A stretch of 64,000 nucleotides of DNA from Oscillospiraceae bacterium (GTDB taxonomy: Bacteria; Bacillota; Clostridia; Oscillospirales; Ruminococcaceae): contig JAFQBH010000021.1 in assembly GCA_017399765.1 (NCBI GenBank), positions 1 to 64,000 of the forward strand, in the 5' to 3' direction. Shown here piece by piece: positions 43,661 to 53,055 of the stretch. A program made the translations under genes and the position numbers. Positions within the stretch are counted from its first letter, which is position 1, and each line of letters starts with the position of its first letter. Below the pieces are notes generated by a model. That model was given only the letters and a program-made list of their open reading frames with translations, was not told the origin of the DNA and ran no database searches.

Positions 43661-45292
43661 TTAATAGCAGGCAATGTTGCTGTCCGTTCTGGATTCGGTT
43701 CCGCCGACAAGAGTTCCGTTTTCAAGACGGACAATCATCTGGCCGCGGCCGAAACTCGGAGTTGTTAAATCGACTCTTATGTCATGGCCTTTTTGCTGAA
43801 GCAAACGGGCAAGCTCGCTGTTGAAGCGGGTTTCGACAGTGACGGTGTTATCTCGCATCCACTGCCATCTGGGAGCATCAAGAGCCTGCTGAGGATCAAG
43901 GTGGAAATCAATGAAATTCATTGCAACCTGAAGGTGTCCCTGGGGCTGCATATAACCGCCCATTACTCCGAAAGGACCAACCGCTTTTCCGTCTTTAAGG
44001 ATAAAGCCGGGAATAATGGTGTGGTAGGTGCGTTTTCCGGGTTTAAGGCAGTTTGCATCTTCCGGGTTAAGAGAAAAATCGCATCCGCGGTTCTGGAGAG
44101 AAACGCCGGTATCTTTTACAACAATTCCGGAACCGAAGCCCATATAGTTGGACTGGATGAAGGAAACCATGTTTCCTTCGCCGTCGGCGCAGCAGAAATA
44201 AACAGTGCCGCTCTTGGGAGGAATTGAATGGGTATAAACTTTTGCGATTTCGCCCATTTCCTTTGCTCTTTCTGCGCCATAGGCAGGATCGAGAAGAGCG
44301 TTATAATCAATTTCCATATGGTCCGGGTCGGTTACGTAATGGAAAGCGTCTGCAAAAGCCATTTTGATGGCTTCAAGCTGTTTGTGGTAAGTTTCAACGC
44401 AGTCTTTTTCGGTGAAGTCGAATTCCTTGAGGATATTGAGCGCCATAAGCGCGACTATTCCCTGGCCGTTGGGCGGAATTTCACAAACTTCGTATCCGCG
44501 GTAATTTACCTTGATAGGTTCGACCCATTTTGCTTCAAATTTCGCAAGGTCTTCATAACGGAGATAACCGCCGAATTCGCGGCTGTCCGCATCGATTCTT
44601 CTTGCGATATCGCCGGAATAGAATGCGTCCGCGCCGGTTCTTCCGATTGCTTCAAGGGTATCCGCATGGTTCGGAAGTTTGATTATATCGCCGGCTTCGT
44701 AAGGTTTTCCTTCCGGAGTGAAGGTTTTGAACCATTCGTTGAATTCCGGTTTTCCGTCAAAAGCCTTGGTGTATCTGTTATATGCTCTTTGCCACATAAG
44801 CGCAAGGTTCGGAGAGCAGGGATAGCCTTCTCTTGCATAGCGAACTGCCGGAGCAAGATCTTCGGAAAGGGAAAGTCTTCCGAAGCGTTTGTTGAGCTCT
44901 GCCCAGGCTTTGGGTGCGCCGGGAACAGTTACCGCGGTCCAGCCGAAGGTCGGCATTTTTCCGTCGTTATCTTTTTTATCTGCAAGAATGGTTTCTATGG
45001 AAGCCGCCATCGGTGCAGGACCGCTGGAGTTAAGTCCATAGAGTTTCTGGTCTTTTGCGGACCAGACAAGAGCAAAAGCGTCGGAACCGATTCCGTTTGC
45101 GGTGGGTTCAACAACGGTCAGTGCAGAAGCGGTTGCAACCGCGGCGTCCATTGCGTTGCCGCCTTTTCTGAGTACTTCAAGACCTGCGGCAGAAGCCTGG
45201 GGGCTTGAAGCATTGACCATTCCGCCTCTTGCATATATGGGATATCTCTGGGAAGGATATTTCTGATAAGTTGGATTAAAAGGGGTTTCCAT
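43661..45292 (-). CDS. ggt: Gamma-glutamyltransferase
   Basis: A 543-residue Ntn-type enzyme that cleaves gamma-glutamyl bonds of glutathione and gamma-glutamyl peptides. The precursor processing site and nucleophile T363 lie in KSGTVYFCCADGEGNMVSF; the C-terminal half has LKPGKRTYHTIIPGF and GVMGGYMQPQGHLQV. There is no signal peptide, so unlike the periplasmic E. coli enzyme it should be cytoplasmic. It is the last gene of the oligopeptide ABC operon, 12 bp after oppF, which points to use of imported gamma-glutamyl peptides. Confidence 0.93.
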   Translation of the reverse strand: METPFNPTYQKYPSQRYPIYARGGMVNASSPQASAAGLEVLRKGGNAMDAAVATASALTVVEPTANGIGSDAFALVWSAKDQKLYGLNSSGPAPMAASIETILADKKDNDGKMPTFGWTAVTVPGAPKAWAELNKRFGRLSLSEDLAPAVRYAREGYPCSPNLALMWQRAYNRYTKAFDGKPEFNEWFKTFTPEGKPYEAGDIIKLPNHADTLEAIGRTGADAFYSGDIARRIDADSREFGGYLRYEDLAKFEAKWVEPIKVNYRGYEVCEIPPNGQGIVALMALNILKEFDFTEKDCVETYHKQLEAIKMAFADAFHYVTDPDHMEIDYNALLDPAYGAERAKEMGEIAKVYTHSIPPKSGTVYFCCADGEGNMVSFIQSNYMGFGSGIVVKDTGVSLQNRGCDFSLNPEDANCLKPGKRTYHTIIPGFILKDGKAVGPFGVMGGYMQPQGHLQVAMNFIDFHLDPQQALDAPRWQWMRDNTVTVETRFNSELARLLQQKGHDIRVDLTTPSFGRGQMIVRLENGTLVGGTESRTDSNIACY

Positions 45293-45304
45293 ATAAAATT
45301 CTCC

Positions 45305-46882
45305 TTATTCCTGGCTGTAAAGATGGCAGGCAACAAAATGTCCCGGTTCTTTTTCCACAATGGGCGGTTTTTCCTTTTTGCAGATCTCCATGCATTTGGA
45401 GCATCTGGTGTGGAAAGGACAGCCTTTCGGAGGATTCATTGCGCTGGGAACGTCGCCCTCGAGAACGAATTCGGTGGAATGCTCCTGGTTAAGGGTAAGT
45501 CTCGGAACAGAAGCAAGCAGAGATTCGGTATAGGGGTGGAGAGTGTTATGGAAAAGAACTTTGGAATCTGCGATTTCGCAAAGGTTTCCGAGATACATAA
45601 CAAGGATTCTGTCGCAGAAATGTTTTACAACACCAAGGTCGTGGGTTATGAAGAAATAGGTGAGTTCCTTTTCCTCACTGAGCTCGTTGAGAAGCTGAAG
45701 GATCTGCGCCTGAACGGAAACGTCGAGAGCGGAAACAGATTCGTCAAGAACAACGAATTTGGTATCAAGAGCAATCGCTCTTGCGATTCCGACACGCTGT
45801 TTCTGACCGCCGGAAAGTGCGTGAGGATAGGAATAATAATGCTCACGTTTAAGACCGACTTTTTCAAGAAGATCCATAGTCTTTTCCTTGCGGAGCTGTG
45901 CGGAATAATCGGTGTTGATTTTATAAACTTCCTCGATGGATTTACCAACGGACTGGCGAGGGTCAAGAGATGCGGCGGGATCCTGGAAGATCATCTGCAT
46001 TTCGCGGCGGAGTTCGCGCATTTCCGGTTTGGTAAGTTTGCCGAGGTTGATTCCGGTTTCATAGTTTCCGTCAAGTTTTTTCTGATATGCCGGATCAAGG
46101 CATCTTTCGGTTATGGGAAGGATATCTTTGCCGTGGTAAGTATCCCAGGCTTCCTGGCGGAAAGCTTTTGCGGCGGCAACATGTTCTTTGATCTGGACGG
46201 TGATATCGTCCATTTCTTTCTTGATTGCCTCATTGGGAGTTCCTGCAACTCTGGATTCCTCATAGTGGCGTTCAAGATCACGGTATTTATGGATTTTTTC
46301 GGAGGAGATAAGGGTCTCCTTCTGGGCCTTGGAGAAAAGTTCCTGAACAGCCGGAAGATCCTTGCAAAGGATAAGGGAACCTACGGTTCTTGAACCTTCA
46401 CGAAGCTGGCGGGAAGCATCTTTTTTAAGTTCCTTGGATTTGAATTCAAGGGTACTGAGTTTTTTCGCAAGGCGGGCTTCCTTTTTAACTTCCTTATCGC
46501 TTCCGAGAGCGGAAAGAGCATCTATCTCAATGCGGAGAGCATCGGCTTTTTTATCGACTTCAAGGGATTTTTTGAAAAATTCATCAGCCTTTTTCTGATA
46601 CTGCGGAAGTTTTGCAATTTCTTTTCCGAAATATTTCGGGCACATTTCGTCGAAGGTTCTTCCGTAATAAATGCAGGCACCGCTGGTCTGGGGATAAAGC
46701 TGGAGGATAACACGTCCAAGGGTTGATTTTCCGCAGCCGGATTCGCCAACAACGCCGAATTTTTCGCCTTCGGTGATGGAGAAGGAAACGTCCTCAATCG
46801 CTTTGATATAAACGCCGCGGCGGACAGGGAAATATTTTTTGAGCTTTTTCAGTTCAAGCAGTGTTTTTCTTTCTTCGCTCAT
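45305..46882 (-). CDS. oppF: Oligopeptide ABC transporter ATP-binding protein (OppF) with coiled-coil insertion
   Basis: A 525-residue ATPase, about 200 residues longer than usual OppF. Walker A is GESGCGKST (46-54), the Q-loop MQMIFQDP ends near 302, the signature LSGGQ is at 356-360 and Walker B FVVLDE at 376-381; a Cys-rich C-terminal motif follows (CPFHTRCSKCMEICKKEKP). Between the first strand block and the Q-loop (about residues 80-280) lies an inserted Lys/Glu-rich region predicted to be mostly coiled coil. The start overlaps oppD by 4 bp. Confidence 0.92.
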   Translation of the reverse strand: MSEERKTLLELKKLKKYFPVRRGVYIKAIEDVSFSITEGEKFGVVGESGCGKSTLGRVILQLYPQTSGACIYYGRTFDEMCPKYFGKEIAKLPQYQKKADEFFKKSLEVDKKADALRIEIDALSALGSDKEVKKEARLAKKLSTLEFKSKELKKDASRQLREGSRTVGSLILCKDLPAVQELFSKAQKETLISSEKIHKYRDLERHYEESRVAGTPNEAIKKEMDDITVQIKEHVAAAKAFRQEAWDTYHGKDILPITERCLDPAYQKKLDGNYETGINLGKLTKPEMRELRREMQMIFQDPAASLDPRQSVGKSIEEVYKINTDYSAQLRKEKTMDLLEKVGLKREHYYSYPHALSGGQKQRVGIARAIALDTKFVVLDESVSALDVSVQAQILQLLNELSEEKELTYFFITHDLGVVKHFCDRILVMYLGNLCEIADSKVLFHNTLHPYTESLLASVPRLTLNQEHSTEFVLEGDVPSAMNPPKGCPFHTRCSKCMEICKKEKPPIVEKEPGHFVACHLYSQE

Positions 46883-47856
46883 TTGCTCTGTTCCTCCTCA
46901 ATTTTATGGCAATATACAAAGTGACCGGGTTCGGTTTCAAGCATTTCCGGAACTTCTCTTCTGCAGCGTTCGGTTGCATAAGGGCATCTCGGGTGGAAAC
47001 GGCATCCGCCGATATCTTCCGTTATGTTCGGGAAAGTTCCGGGAATGGGCTGGATATCGAATTCGTCCAGATCAACGTTCGGAACCGCATTCATAAGACC
47101 GATGGTGTAAGGATGCTGGGGTTTTGCAAAAATCTGCTCAATGGTTCCTTCCTCAACCTTGCGTCCGGAATAGAGAACGATTACCCTGTCCGCAATTTCC
47201 GCAACAACGGAAAGGTCATGGGTGATGAAAAGAACGCCGGTGGAAACATCTTTTTTAAGCTTGTTGAGAAGAACAAGAACCTGTTTCTGAATGGTTACGT
47301 CAAGAGCAGTGGTGGGTTCATCCGCAATAAGAAGGCTGGGCTGGACGGACATTACCATTGCTATCATAATACGCTGGCGAAGACCGCCGGAAAGCTGGAA
47401 CGGGAACTGTTTAAGACGTTCTTCCGGATTTGCAATACCAACTTTTTCAAGATAGTTCTTTGCGGTTTCCATGGCCTCTTTTTTGCTCATTCCGCGGTGG
47501 AGCATAAGGCTTTCGGTCATCTGGCGGCCGATGGTAAGAAGCGGATTAAGAGCGGTCATAGGCTCCTGGAAAATCATTCCCATCTGTTTTCCGCGAAGGG
47601 TGTTAAGTTCCTTCGGACTCATGGTGGTAAGTTCCTGTCCGTTAAGTTTGATGCTGCCGGAAACGATTCTTCCGTTGTTCGGAAGAAGTCCCATTACGGA
47701 AAGGGTCGTAACGCTTTTTCCGCAGCCGGATTCACCAACCATGCAAAGGGTTTCGTTTTCGTTAAGATCGAAAGAAACTCCGCGCAGAACTTCATATTCT
47801 TTTTTATCGATTCGGAAGGTTGTAACAAGGTCCTTCACTTCAAGCACTTTTCCCAT
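46879..47856 (-). CDS. oppD: Oligopeptide ABC transporter ATP-binding protein (OppD)
   Basis: A 325-residue ATPase of the peptide transporter family: Walker [24 protein letters not shown] signature region, Walker [13 protein letters not shown], and the C-terminal [15 protein letters not shown] motif for an iron-sulfur-like Cys cluster. The ATG at 47856 is chosen because AGGAGG lies nine bases upstream; a nearer ATG directly abuts it. It follows the inverted-repeat region that separates it from the binding-protein gene. Confidence 0.95.
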   Translation of the reverse strand: MGKVLEVKDLVTTFRIDKKEYEVLRGVSFDLNENETLCMVGESGCGKSVTTLSVMGLLPNNGRIVSGSIKLNGQELTTMSPKELNTLRGKQMGMIFQEPMTALNPLLTIGRQMTESLMLHRGMSKKEAMETAKNYLEKVGIANPEERLKQFPFQLSGGLRQRIMIAMVMSVQPSLLIADEPTTALDVTIQKQVLVLLNKLKKDVSTGVLFITHDLSVVAEIADRVIVLYSGRKVEEGTIEQIFAKPQHPYTIGLMNAVPNVDLDEFDIQPIPGTFPNITEDIGGCRFHPRCPYATERCRREVPEMLETEPGHFVYCHKIEEEQSK

Positions 47857-47881
47857 AAGAAGCATCCTCCTAAGTAATCAT

Positions 47882-47973
47882 GGGTGTGTTTCAAGCTGAT
47901 TTCTCCTTTTTGTTTCAAGAAGCTCTCAGCTTGGAACACACCCAAAGGTGTGTTCCAAAAACCGGCAAAGCCG
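47882..47973 (-). repeat. Inverted-repeat region between oppA and oppD
   Basis: GGGTGTGTTTCAAGCTGA (47882-47899) and TCAGCTTGGAACACACCC (47926-47943) form an 18-bp stem with one mismatch. A third partial copy (GGTGTGTTCCA, about 47947-47957) and a CCGGC-AAA-GCCGG hairpin follow. Likely an RNA stabilising or attenuating structure giving more binding protein than ATPase. Confidence 0.8.
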
Positions 47974-47986
47974 GAAAGTTTTTTAA

Positions 47987-49585
47987 TTATTCTGCATATC
48001 CCATATCTACGAGATAGAACGTGCCGCCCGGATCACGGGTTACGCCGGTGTAGTTGGAGTTGAAGCAGAAGATGTTGGTGCCGTTATAAATAGGCTGTAC
48101 ATATGCGTTTTCCTGAAGAGCTGCGTTGCAGAGCTGGAGATTTTCAACACGTACTGCGGTATCGGAAGTGGTTTTGGAAGCAACGATGTAACCATCGATA
48201 ACTGCTGCGTCCTCTGCCGGGATTTTGATACGGCCTGCACCGTTGGTGGAATGGAAGTTCGGTTCCATAAGTTCGGTACCGTCACGGGTTACGTTGGACC
48301 ATGCTGCAAGGGTGATGTCAAAGCGGTTTTCTGCTTTGGATTCGGTGAGCCATGCGGACCAGTCGATGCCTTCATATTTGATGTTGAAGCCGGCAGCAAG
48401 CATATTTGCCTGGAAATATTCGCCGAGTTTCTGATAAACAGGGGTGGTGGGAACGAGGAAGAGGATCTCTTCTTCTTTCCATTCGGGATGTGCATCAAGG
48501 ATTGCTTTTGCGCCTTCCGGGTCATAAGCTATGTTTGCGCTTTCGCATTCTTCAGAATAACCGAAGATCTTCGGGCCGAGAACGGAGTTAGCGGTGGTTG
48601 CATAACCTTCCATCATGTAGGTTACAAAGCCGTCTTTATCGATGGACATTGCAAGAGCTTTTCTGAATTCGGGTTCAGCCATAACAGGGTTTACGTAAGA
48701 AGTTCCGCGGAGACCCATGTAATAGATCTGTGCTGCGTCGGAAGTTGCAACGGTTACGCCGTTGATGCCTTCAACACGGGAAATCTGCTCAACGGAAAGG
48801 TTGGGCATAAAGTCTGCTTCGCCGGTTTCCATACGTGCGATTGCGGTGGATTCTTCAGCGATAATGGTCATGGTAACGTCTTTGATTGCGGGTGCGCCGT
48901 TCCAGTATTCTTCGTTAGCGGTAAGAACAACGTTGGAACCGGAGATGGAGCTTACGAATTTGTAAGGGCCGGTGCCGCAGGGGTTGACCATGAGGTCCTG
49001 AGCCTGCTGTGCGGTAGGAGATACGATTGCGGAGTTGGTGTGTGCAAATTTTGCAAGGATAACACCGTCTTCATAATTGAGGTGGAAAACGATGGTGTTT
49101 TCATCGGGGCATTCCATGGTTTCGATGGAGTTTGCGATGGAAGCACGGGCAGAACCGAATTCAGGGTCTTTGATGAGGCTGAAGGTGTGCATTACAGCTT
49201 CGGAGTTGAAGTCGGTGCCGTCGTGGAATTTAACGCCTTCACGAAGTTTTACGGTAACAGTCATGCCGTCTTCGGAGAACTCGGGGAGTTCTGCAGCAAG
49301 AAGCGGATCATATTCACCGGTGGTGGGGTTGATTCTGTAAAGAGTTTCGTAGATCTGAGCGTTTACATAAGTGGAAGCGCTGTCGTTGGTACGAAGAGGA
49401 TCAAATCCGGTGAAAGGTGCGGTAAGAGCGATTTCGAACATAGTTCCGATTTCGGGGTTGCCGCCTTCGGTTTCGCCGCCTACGTTAGGGGTAGAGGGGT
49501 CAACGGGGGTGGTTGTGCCGTCGCATCCAGCAAGGAGTCCGAGGCACATTACCATTGCGATCATGATGCAAAGCAGTTTTTTCAT
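47987..49585 (-). CDS. oppA: Oligopeptide ABC transporter substrate-binding lipoprotein
   Basis: A 532-residue family 5 solute-binding protein. The lipoprotein signal peptide ends in LLAGC (Cys 20), followed by a Thr/Pro/Gly-rich linker. Conserved features include TAPFTGFDPLRTNDSASTYVNAQIYETLYR, VKFHDGTDFNSEAV, NPCGTGPYKF and RKALAMSIDKDGFV. It delivers peptides to OppBC at the outer face. It lies between the permease and ATPase genes. AAGGAG precedes the ATG. Confidence 0.95.
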   Translation of the reverse strand: MKKLLCIMIAMVMCLGLLAGCDGTTTPVDPSTPNVGGETEGGNPEIGTMFEIALTAPFTGFDPLRTNDSASTYVNAQIYETLYRINPTTGEYDPLLAAELPEFSEDGMTVTVKLREGVKFHDGTDFNSEAVMHTFSLIKDPEFGSARASIANSIETMECPDENTIVFHLNYEDGVILAKFAHTNSAIVSPTAQQAQDLMVNPCGTGPYKFVSSISGSNVVLTANEEYWNGAPAIKDVTMTIIAEESTAIARMETGEADFMPNLSVEQISRVEGINGVTVATSDAAQIYYMGLRGTSYVNPVMAEPEFRKALAMSIDKDGFVTYMMEGYATTANSVLGPKIFGYSEECESANIAYDPEGAKAILDAHPEWKEEEILFLVPTTPVYQKLGEYFQANMLAAGFNIKYEGIDWSAWLTESKAENRFDITLAAWSNVTRDGTELMEPNFHSTNGAGRIKIPAEDAAVIDGYIVASKTTSDTAVRVENLQLCNAALQENAYVQPIYNGTNIFCFNSNYTGVTRDPGGTFYLVDMGYAE

Positions 49586-49653
49586 GATTCATTTCTCCTT
49601 TTAGTTTTATTTATTGCAGTGTCACAAAAGGTGGCAGAACAAACAGTTTTAAA

Positions 49654-50571
49654 TCAGTCACGAAGGCTGGGGTCAAGAATATCTCTGAGCTTATCGCCGA
49701 GGATATTGAAGCAGATAACGGTGATCATTACGGCAATACCGGGAATGAAGATCATGCTGGGGCGCTGCCACATATATTCTTTTGCGGCGGCGATCATTCC
49801 GCCCCATTCAGGCATCGGAGGAGTTACGCCCATTCCGAGGTAGCTCAGGGTAGAAATGGAAATGATGGAGGTAGCCATTCTCATGGTTGCGATAACGATG
49901 ATGGTGGGAAGGCAGTTTTTGAGGATATGGATAAGAAGGATTCTCGCATCGGTTGCGCCGAGAGAACGTGTTGCCATAATGTAATCCTCTTCTTTAAGCT
50001 GAAGAACTCTGCCTCGAACCATTCTTGCAAAGCTCGGAATGGACCAGATGCTGATTGCGAGCATTGCGTTGAAGGTACTTACGCCGAACATTGCAATGAT
50101 GAGCATTGCAAGAAGAATTCCCGGGAAGGTGAAAAGGATATCCATAACACGCATTATGGGGTTATCGAGCTGTTTGTAATAACCTGCGAGAAGTCCGCAG
50201 ATTACACCAACCGCAAGACCCATAGCGGTTGAAACAAAACCAACCATAAGGGAAATTCTTCCGCCATAGAGAAGACGGGAGAAAATATCGCGTCCGTAGT
50301 TATCGGTTCCGAGGATATGACCTTCGGCATAGATATCCTGGGGGTTGACCCCTTCCATCTGTGCAGCTTCTTCCTCATGGATTCCCCAGAAACCGGGACG
50401 AAGACGGATTGAAGGATCCTGTTCTTCATATCCATAAGGAGCGATGACCGGAGCAAAAATTACCATCAGGATTTCAATAAGAAGAATGAAGAAGCAAAGC
50501 GTTGCCATTTTGTTTTTTAAAAGCTTCTGGAACGCCGTTTTTATTGGATTTTTGCGTTTTACGTTTTCCAC
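49654..50571 (-). CDS. oppC: Oligopeptide ABC transporter permease (OppC)
   Basis: A 305-residue permease with six helices and the N-terminal OppC_N segment (KNKMATLCFFILL). Hallmarks are HILGTDNYGRDIFSRLLYGGRISLMVG and the EAA-like loop ATRSLGATDARILLIHILKNCLP. GGAGGAG precedes the start. Second gene of the operon. Confidence 0.95.
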   Translation of the reverse strand: MENVKRKNPIKTAFQKLLKNKMATLCFFILLIEILMVIFAPVIAPYGYEEQDPSIRLRPGFWGIHEEEAAQMEGVNPQDIYAEGHILGTDNYGRDIFSRLLYGGRISLMVGFVSTAMGLAVGVICGLLAGYYKQLDNPIMRVMDILFTFPGILLAMLIIAMFGVSTFNAMLAISIWSIPSFARMVRGRVLQLKEEDYIMATRSLGATDARILLIHILKNCLPTIIVIATMRMATSIISISTLSYLGMGVTPPMPEWGGMIAAAKEYMWQRPSMIFIPGIAVMITVICFNILGDKLRDILDPSLRD

Positions 50572-50586
50572 TTTCTTCCTCCTCCT

Positions 50587-51528
50587 TTATTCGTATTTGA
50601 TTCTGGGGTCAACCACGCAATAAACAAGGTCAACGATGAGGTTAACAAGAATGAACATGGTTGCGATAATAAGAACGGTGCTCTGTACTACCGGGTAGTT
50701 GTATTTTCTGATTGCGTCGATGAGGTAAGTTCCGATTCCGTTGATTACGAAAACCTGTTCGGTGATGATCGCACCGCCGAGAAGAACGCCGAAGCTTGTA
50801 CCAAGCTGGGTGAGAAGCGGGATCATTGCGTTTCTCAGAGCGTGGATAAGAATTACGGTTGTTCCCTTAAGACCTTTGGATTTTGCGGTTCTTATATAAT
50901 CGGACTGGAGAACATCGAGCATTGCGCTTCTGCCGATTCGGGTGAAACTTGCGATGGTGGAAGTTGAAAGAGCAACCGCCGGAAGAATTGCCTGCTGGAA
51001 GCCGGTGGGAGTCCAGAAGAAATGGGTCATACCGCCGGAAGGAAGAAGTTTCAGAACAACGGCAAAAACATAGATAAGCATGGTACCGAGCCAGAAGTTC
51101 GGGATCGAGATACCTACCATTGCGCCGGTTGTAAGAACGTTATCGACAAGCTTATCTTTCTTGAGCGCGGAAATGATTCCCGCCGGGATTCCGACGATTA
51201 TCGAAAGAATCATTGCTGCGCAGGCAAGGTTCAAAGTATTGGGAAGTCTGACCAGAATTTCGCCGAGTATCGGCTGCTTGGTGGTAAAGCTGGTGCCGAG
51301 GTCAAGCTTCAGAAGTTTTTTAAGATATGTAATATACTGGGTGAAAAAGCTTTCGTTAAGACCAAGGCTTTCCCTTACCCTTTCGATATCTTCTTCCGTT
51401 GCGCCAACACCCGCAACAAGTTCCGCCGGATCGCCGGGAGCAATATAAAGGCTGGCGAATACAATGAATGTCATACCGATTACAAGAACCAGCATCATAA
51501 GTATTCTCTTCAAAACATATTTTCGCAT
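50587..51528 (-). CDS. oppB: Oligopeptide ABC transporter permease (OppB)
   Basis: A 313-residue permease with six helices, beginning MRKYVLKRILMMLVLVIGMTFIVF. Hallmarks: AFTRIGRSAM-type region (IASFTRIGRSAMLDVLQSDYIRTAKSKGLKGTTVILIHALRNAMIP, the EAA loop) and the C-terminal VDPRIKYE. The ATG at 51528 lies eight bases after GGAGG; a TTG six bases earlier is less well placed. First gene of the opp-ggt operon. Confidence 0.95.
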   Translation of the reverse strand: MRKYVLKRILMMLVLVIGMTFIVFASLYIAPGDPAELVAGVGATEEDIERVRESLGLNESFFTQYITYLKKLLKLDLGTSFTTKQPILGEILVRLPNTLNLACAAMILSIIVGIPAGIISALKKDKLVDNVLTTGAMVGISIPNFWLGTMLIYVFAVVLKLLPSGGMTHFFWTPTGFQQAILPAVALSTSTIASFTRIGRSAMLDVLQSDYIRTAKSKGLKGTTVILIHALRNAMIPLLTQLGTSFGVLLGGAIITEQVFVINGIGTYLIDAIRKYNYPVVQSTVLIIATMFILVNLIVDLVYCVVDPRIKYE

Positions 51529-51557
51529 GGTCAATGCCTCCGAAGAATCTGAATTCA

Positions 51558-51579
51558 GAAATTGGGCAGCGCCAATTTC
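51558..51579 (-). promoter_or_regulatory. Dyad in the oppB leader
   Basis: GAAATTGG and CCAATTTC (51558-51565 and 51572-51579) form a perfect 8-bp inverted repeat with a 6-bp centre between the promoter and the ribosome site. It could be an operator or an mRNA hairpin; the regulator is unknown. Confidence 0.5.
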
Positions 51580-51597
51580 CGATAAAAAATTACTTTT

Positions 51598-51625
51598 ATT
51601 ATATCACCATTTCCTTTTTCTTCAA
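51598..51625 (-). promoter_or_regulatory. Promoter of the opp-ggt operon
   Basis: On the minus strand TTGAAG (51620-51625) and TATAAT (51598-51603) are spaced by 16 bp, about 70 bp before oppB. Confidence 0.6.
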
Positions 51626-51802
51626 TACTTTAACGCGGTAAAACGATAATTTTTCCGTATTGCACAAACAATTGTTGAAAAAAATACACATAGAGAGGAC
51701 AATTTGCACTACAACATTAAAAAAATTATTCATTATTCTCGCAAAAATCCAAATAATTATTCGTTTTTGACGCTTTTCCTGCATCCTTTTTTCATTTTAA
51801 AG

Positions 51803-51830
51803 TTGACAGATTTTCATTTTTTGGTAATAT
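51803..51830 (+). promoter_or_regulatory. Promoter of the chromate transporter genes
   Basis: TTGACA (51803-51808) and TAATAT (51825-51830) are spaced by 16 bp, about 55 bp before the start codon. Confidence 0.6.
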
Positions 51831-51883
51831 ATTGTTTGTGTCTGCGGCAATGCCGCTATTATTAAATAAGGAGTAATATATAA

Positions 51884-52429
51884 ATGAAAGAACTCGTTGA
51901 ACTCTTTCTCGCTTTTGCGCGTATAGGCGGCCTTACTTTTGGCGGCGGCTATGCAATGCTTCCTATGCTCCAGCGTGAAGTTGTTGAAAACAAAAAATGG
52001 GCTACCGAAGCCGAACTTATGGATTATTATGCTGTTGGTCAGTGCGTTCCCGGCGTAATTGCCGTTAATACCGCAGTTTTTGTGGGCAACAAGGTAAAAG
52101 GTCTTCTTGGTGCAATTGCCGCTTCTCTTGGCGTTGTTGCCCCTTCCCTCGTAATAATTGTTGCAATTGCCGCTTTTATCCAGAGTTTTTCCGAACTTGA
52201 AATCGTTCAGAACGCTTTTGCGGGAATCCGCGTTGCGGTATGCGTTCTCATCTTCACCGCAATAGTAAAACTTTTCAAAAAAGCGATCGTTGATAAATTC
52301 ACCTTTGTTCTTTTTGCAATCGTTTTCGCTCTTACCGTATTTGTTGACATCAGCCCGATTATTTTCGTAATCATCGCCGCAATTGCAGGCATTATTGTTA
52401 AATGTATAAAGGAGGGCAAAGCAAAATGA
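51884..52429 (+). CDS. Chromate transporter family protein, first half
   Basis: A 181-residue membrane protein of the short-chain CHR family. The signature LFLAFARIGGLTFGGGYAMLPMLQREVV is at the N-terminus, with the PGVIAVNTAVFVG motif following. Short CHR proteins work as heterodimers encoded by adjacent genes; the physiological anion in gut anaerobes is not established. The stop overlaps the start of the partner gene (ATGA). Confidence 0.93.
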   Translation: MKELVELFLAFARIGGLTFGGGYAMLPMLQREVVENKKWATEAELMDYYAVGQCVPGVIAVNTAVFVGNKVKGLLGAIAASLGVVAPSLVIIVAIAAFIQSFSELEIVQNAFAGIRVAVCVLIFTAIVKLFKKAIVDKFTFVLFAIVFALTVFVDISPIIFVIIAAIAGIIVKCIKEGKAK

Positions 52430-53001
52430 TTTACCTTCAGCTTTTTTGGGAATTCCTTAAAGTAGGTCTTTTTACCGTTGGCGGCGGACTTGCTTCCCTT
52501 CCCTTCCTCTATGATATTTCCGACAGAACCGGCTGGTACACCCATGCTCAGCTCGCCGATATGATCGCAATTTCCGAATCCACCCCCGGCCCTATCGGAA
52601 TCAATATGGCAACCTATGTCGGTTTCACCTCTGCAGGTATTCTCGGTTCCGTACTTGCGACCCTTGGTTTTATCATTCCTTCCATTATCATCGTAACCAT
52701 AGTTTCAAGATTCCTCAAAAAATTCAACGAAAACAAACTCGTCAAAGGCGCTTTCTATGGTCTTCGCGCAGTTTCCGTTGCACTTATCTGCGCAGCGCTT
52801 GTTTCCGTTGTCAAAATTTCCCTTATCAACATTCCGCTTTTCCAGGAAACCGGTGCAATTTTCGACCTCATCAGCATTCCCGGAATTCTTCTCGCCGCAG
52901 CATGTTATTTCGTGCTCAAAAAGTGGAATCCCCATCCCGTTTTTGTTCTCGGCGGAAGCGCCGTTGTCGGAATTTTACTTGGATTTGTTGGACTTATGTG
53001 A
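52426..53001 (+). CDS. Chromate transporter family protein, second half
   Basis: A 191-residue CHR protein paralogous to its neighbour: LFWEFLKVGLFTVGGGLASLPFLYDI and STPGPIGINMATYVGF. The ATG at 52426 follows GGAGGG and overlaps the previous stop. Together the pair makes one transporter. Confidence 0.93.
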   Translation: MIYLQLFWEFLKVGLFTVGGGLASLPFLYDISDRTGWYTHAQLADMIAISESTPGPIGINMATYVGFTSAGILGSVLATLGFIIPSIIIVTIVSRFLKKFNENKLVKGAFYGLRAVSVALICAALVSVVKISLINIPLFQETGAIFDLISIPGILLAAACYFVLKKWNPHPVFVLGGSAVVGILLGFVGLM

Positions 53002-53021
53002 TTTATTCCAATAAAAACAAA

Positions 53022-53055
53022 GCCCCGTGCTCAAACGAGCACGGGGTTTTGTTTT
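53022..53055 (+). terminator. Terminator after the chromate transporter pair
   Basis: CCCCGTGCTC (53023-53032) pairs with GAGCACGGGG (53037-53046) across AAAC, then T-rich sequence. The stem is nearly the same as the one after lysC. Confidence 0.9.

Larger units (their letters stand above)
51529..51883. other. Divergent regulatory region opp / chromate transporter
   Basis: About 355 bp with no gene. It contains the opp promoter (51598-51625), a leader dyad near the oppB start (51558-51579) and the chromate transporter promoter (51803-51830). The middle (about 51650-51780) is AT-rich with nothing recognised. Confidence 0.6.

Noticed and set aside
48251-49843. A 530-codon plus-strand frame opposite oppA
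   Set aside because: Cys/Phe/Gly-rich shadow of the oppA gene; no ribosome site or domains.
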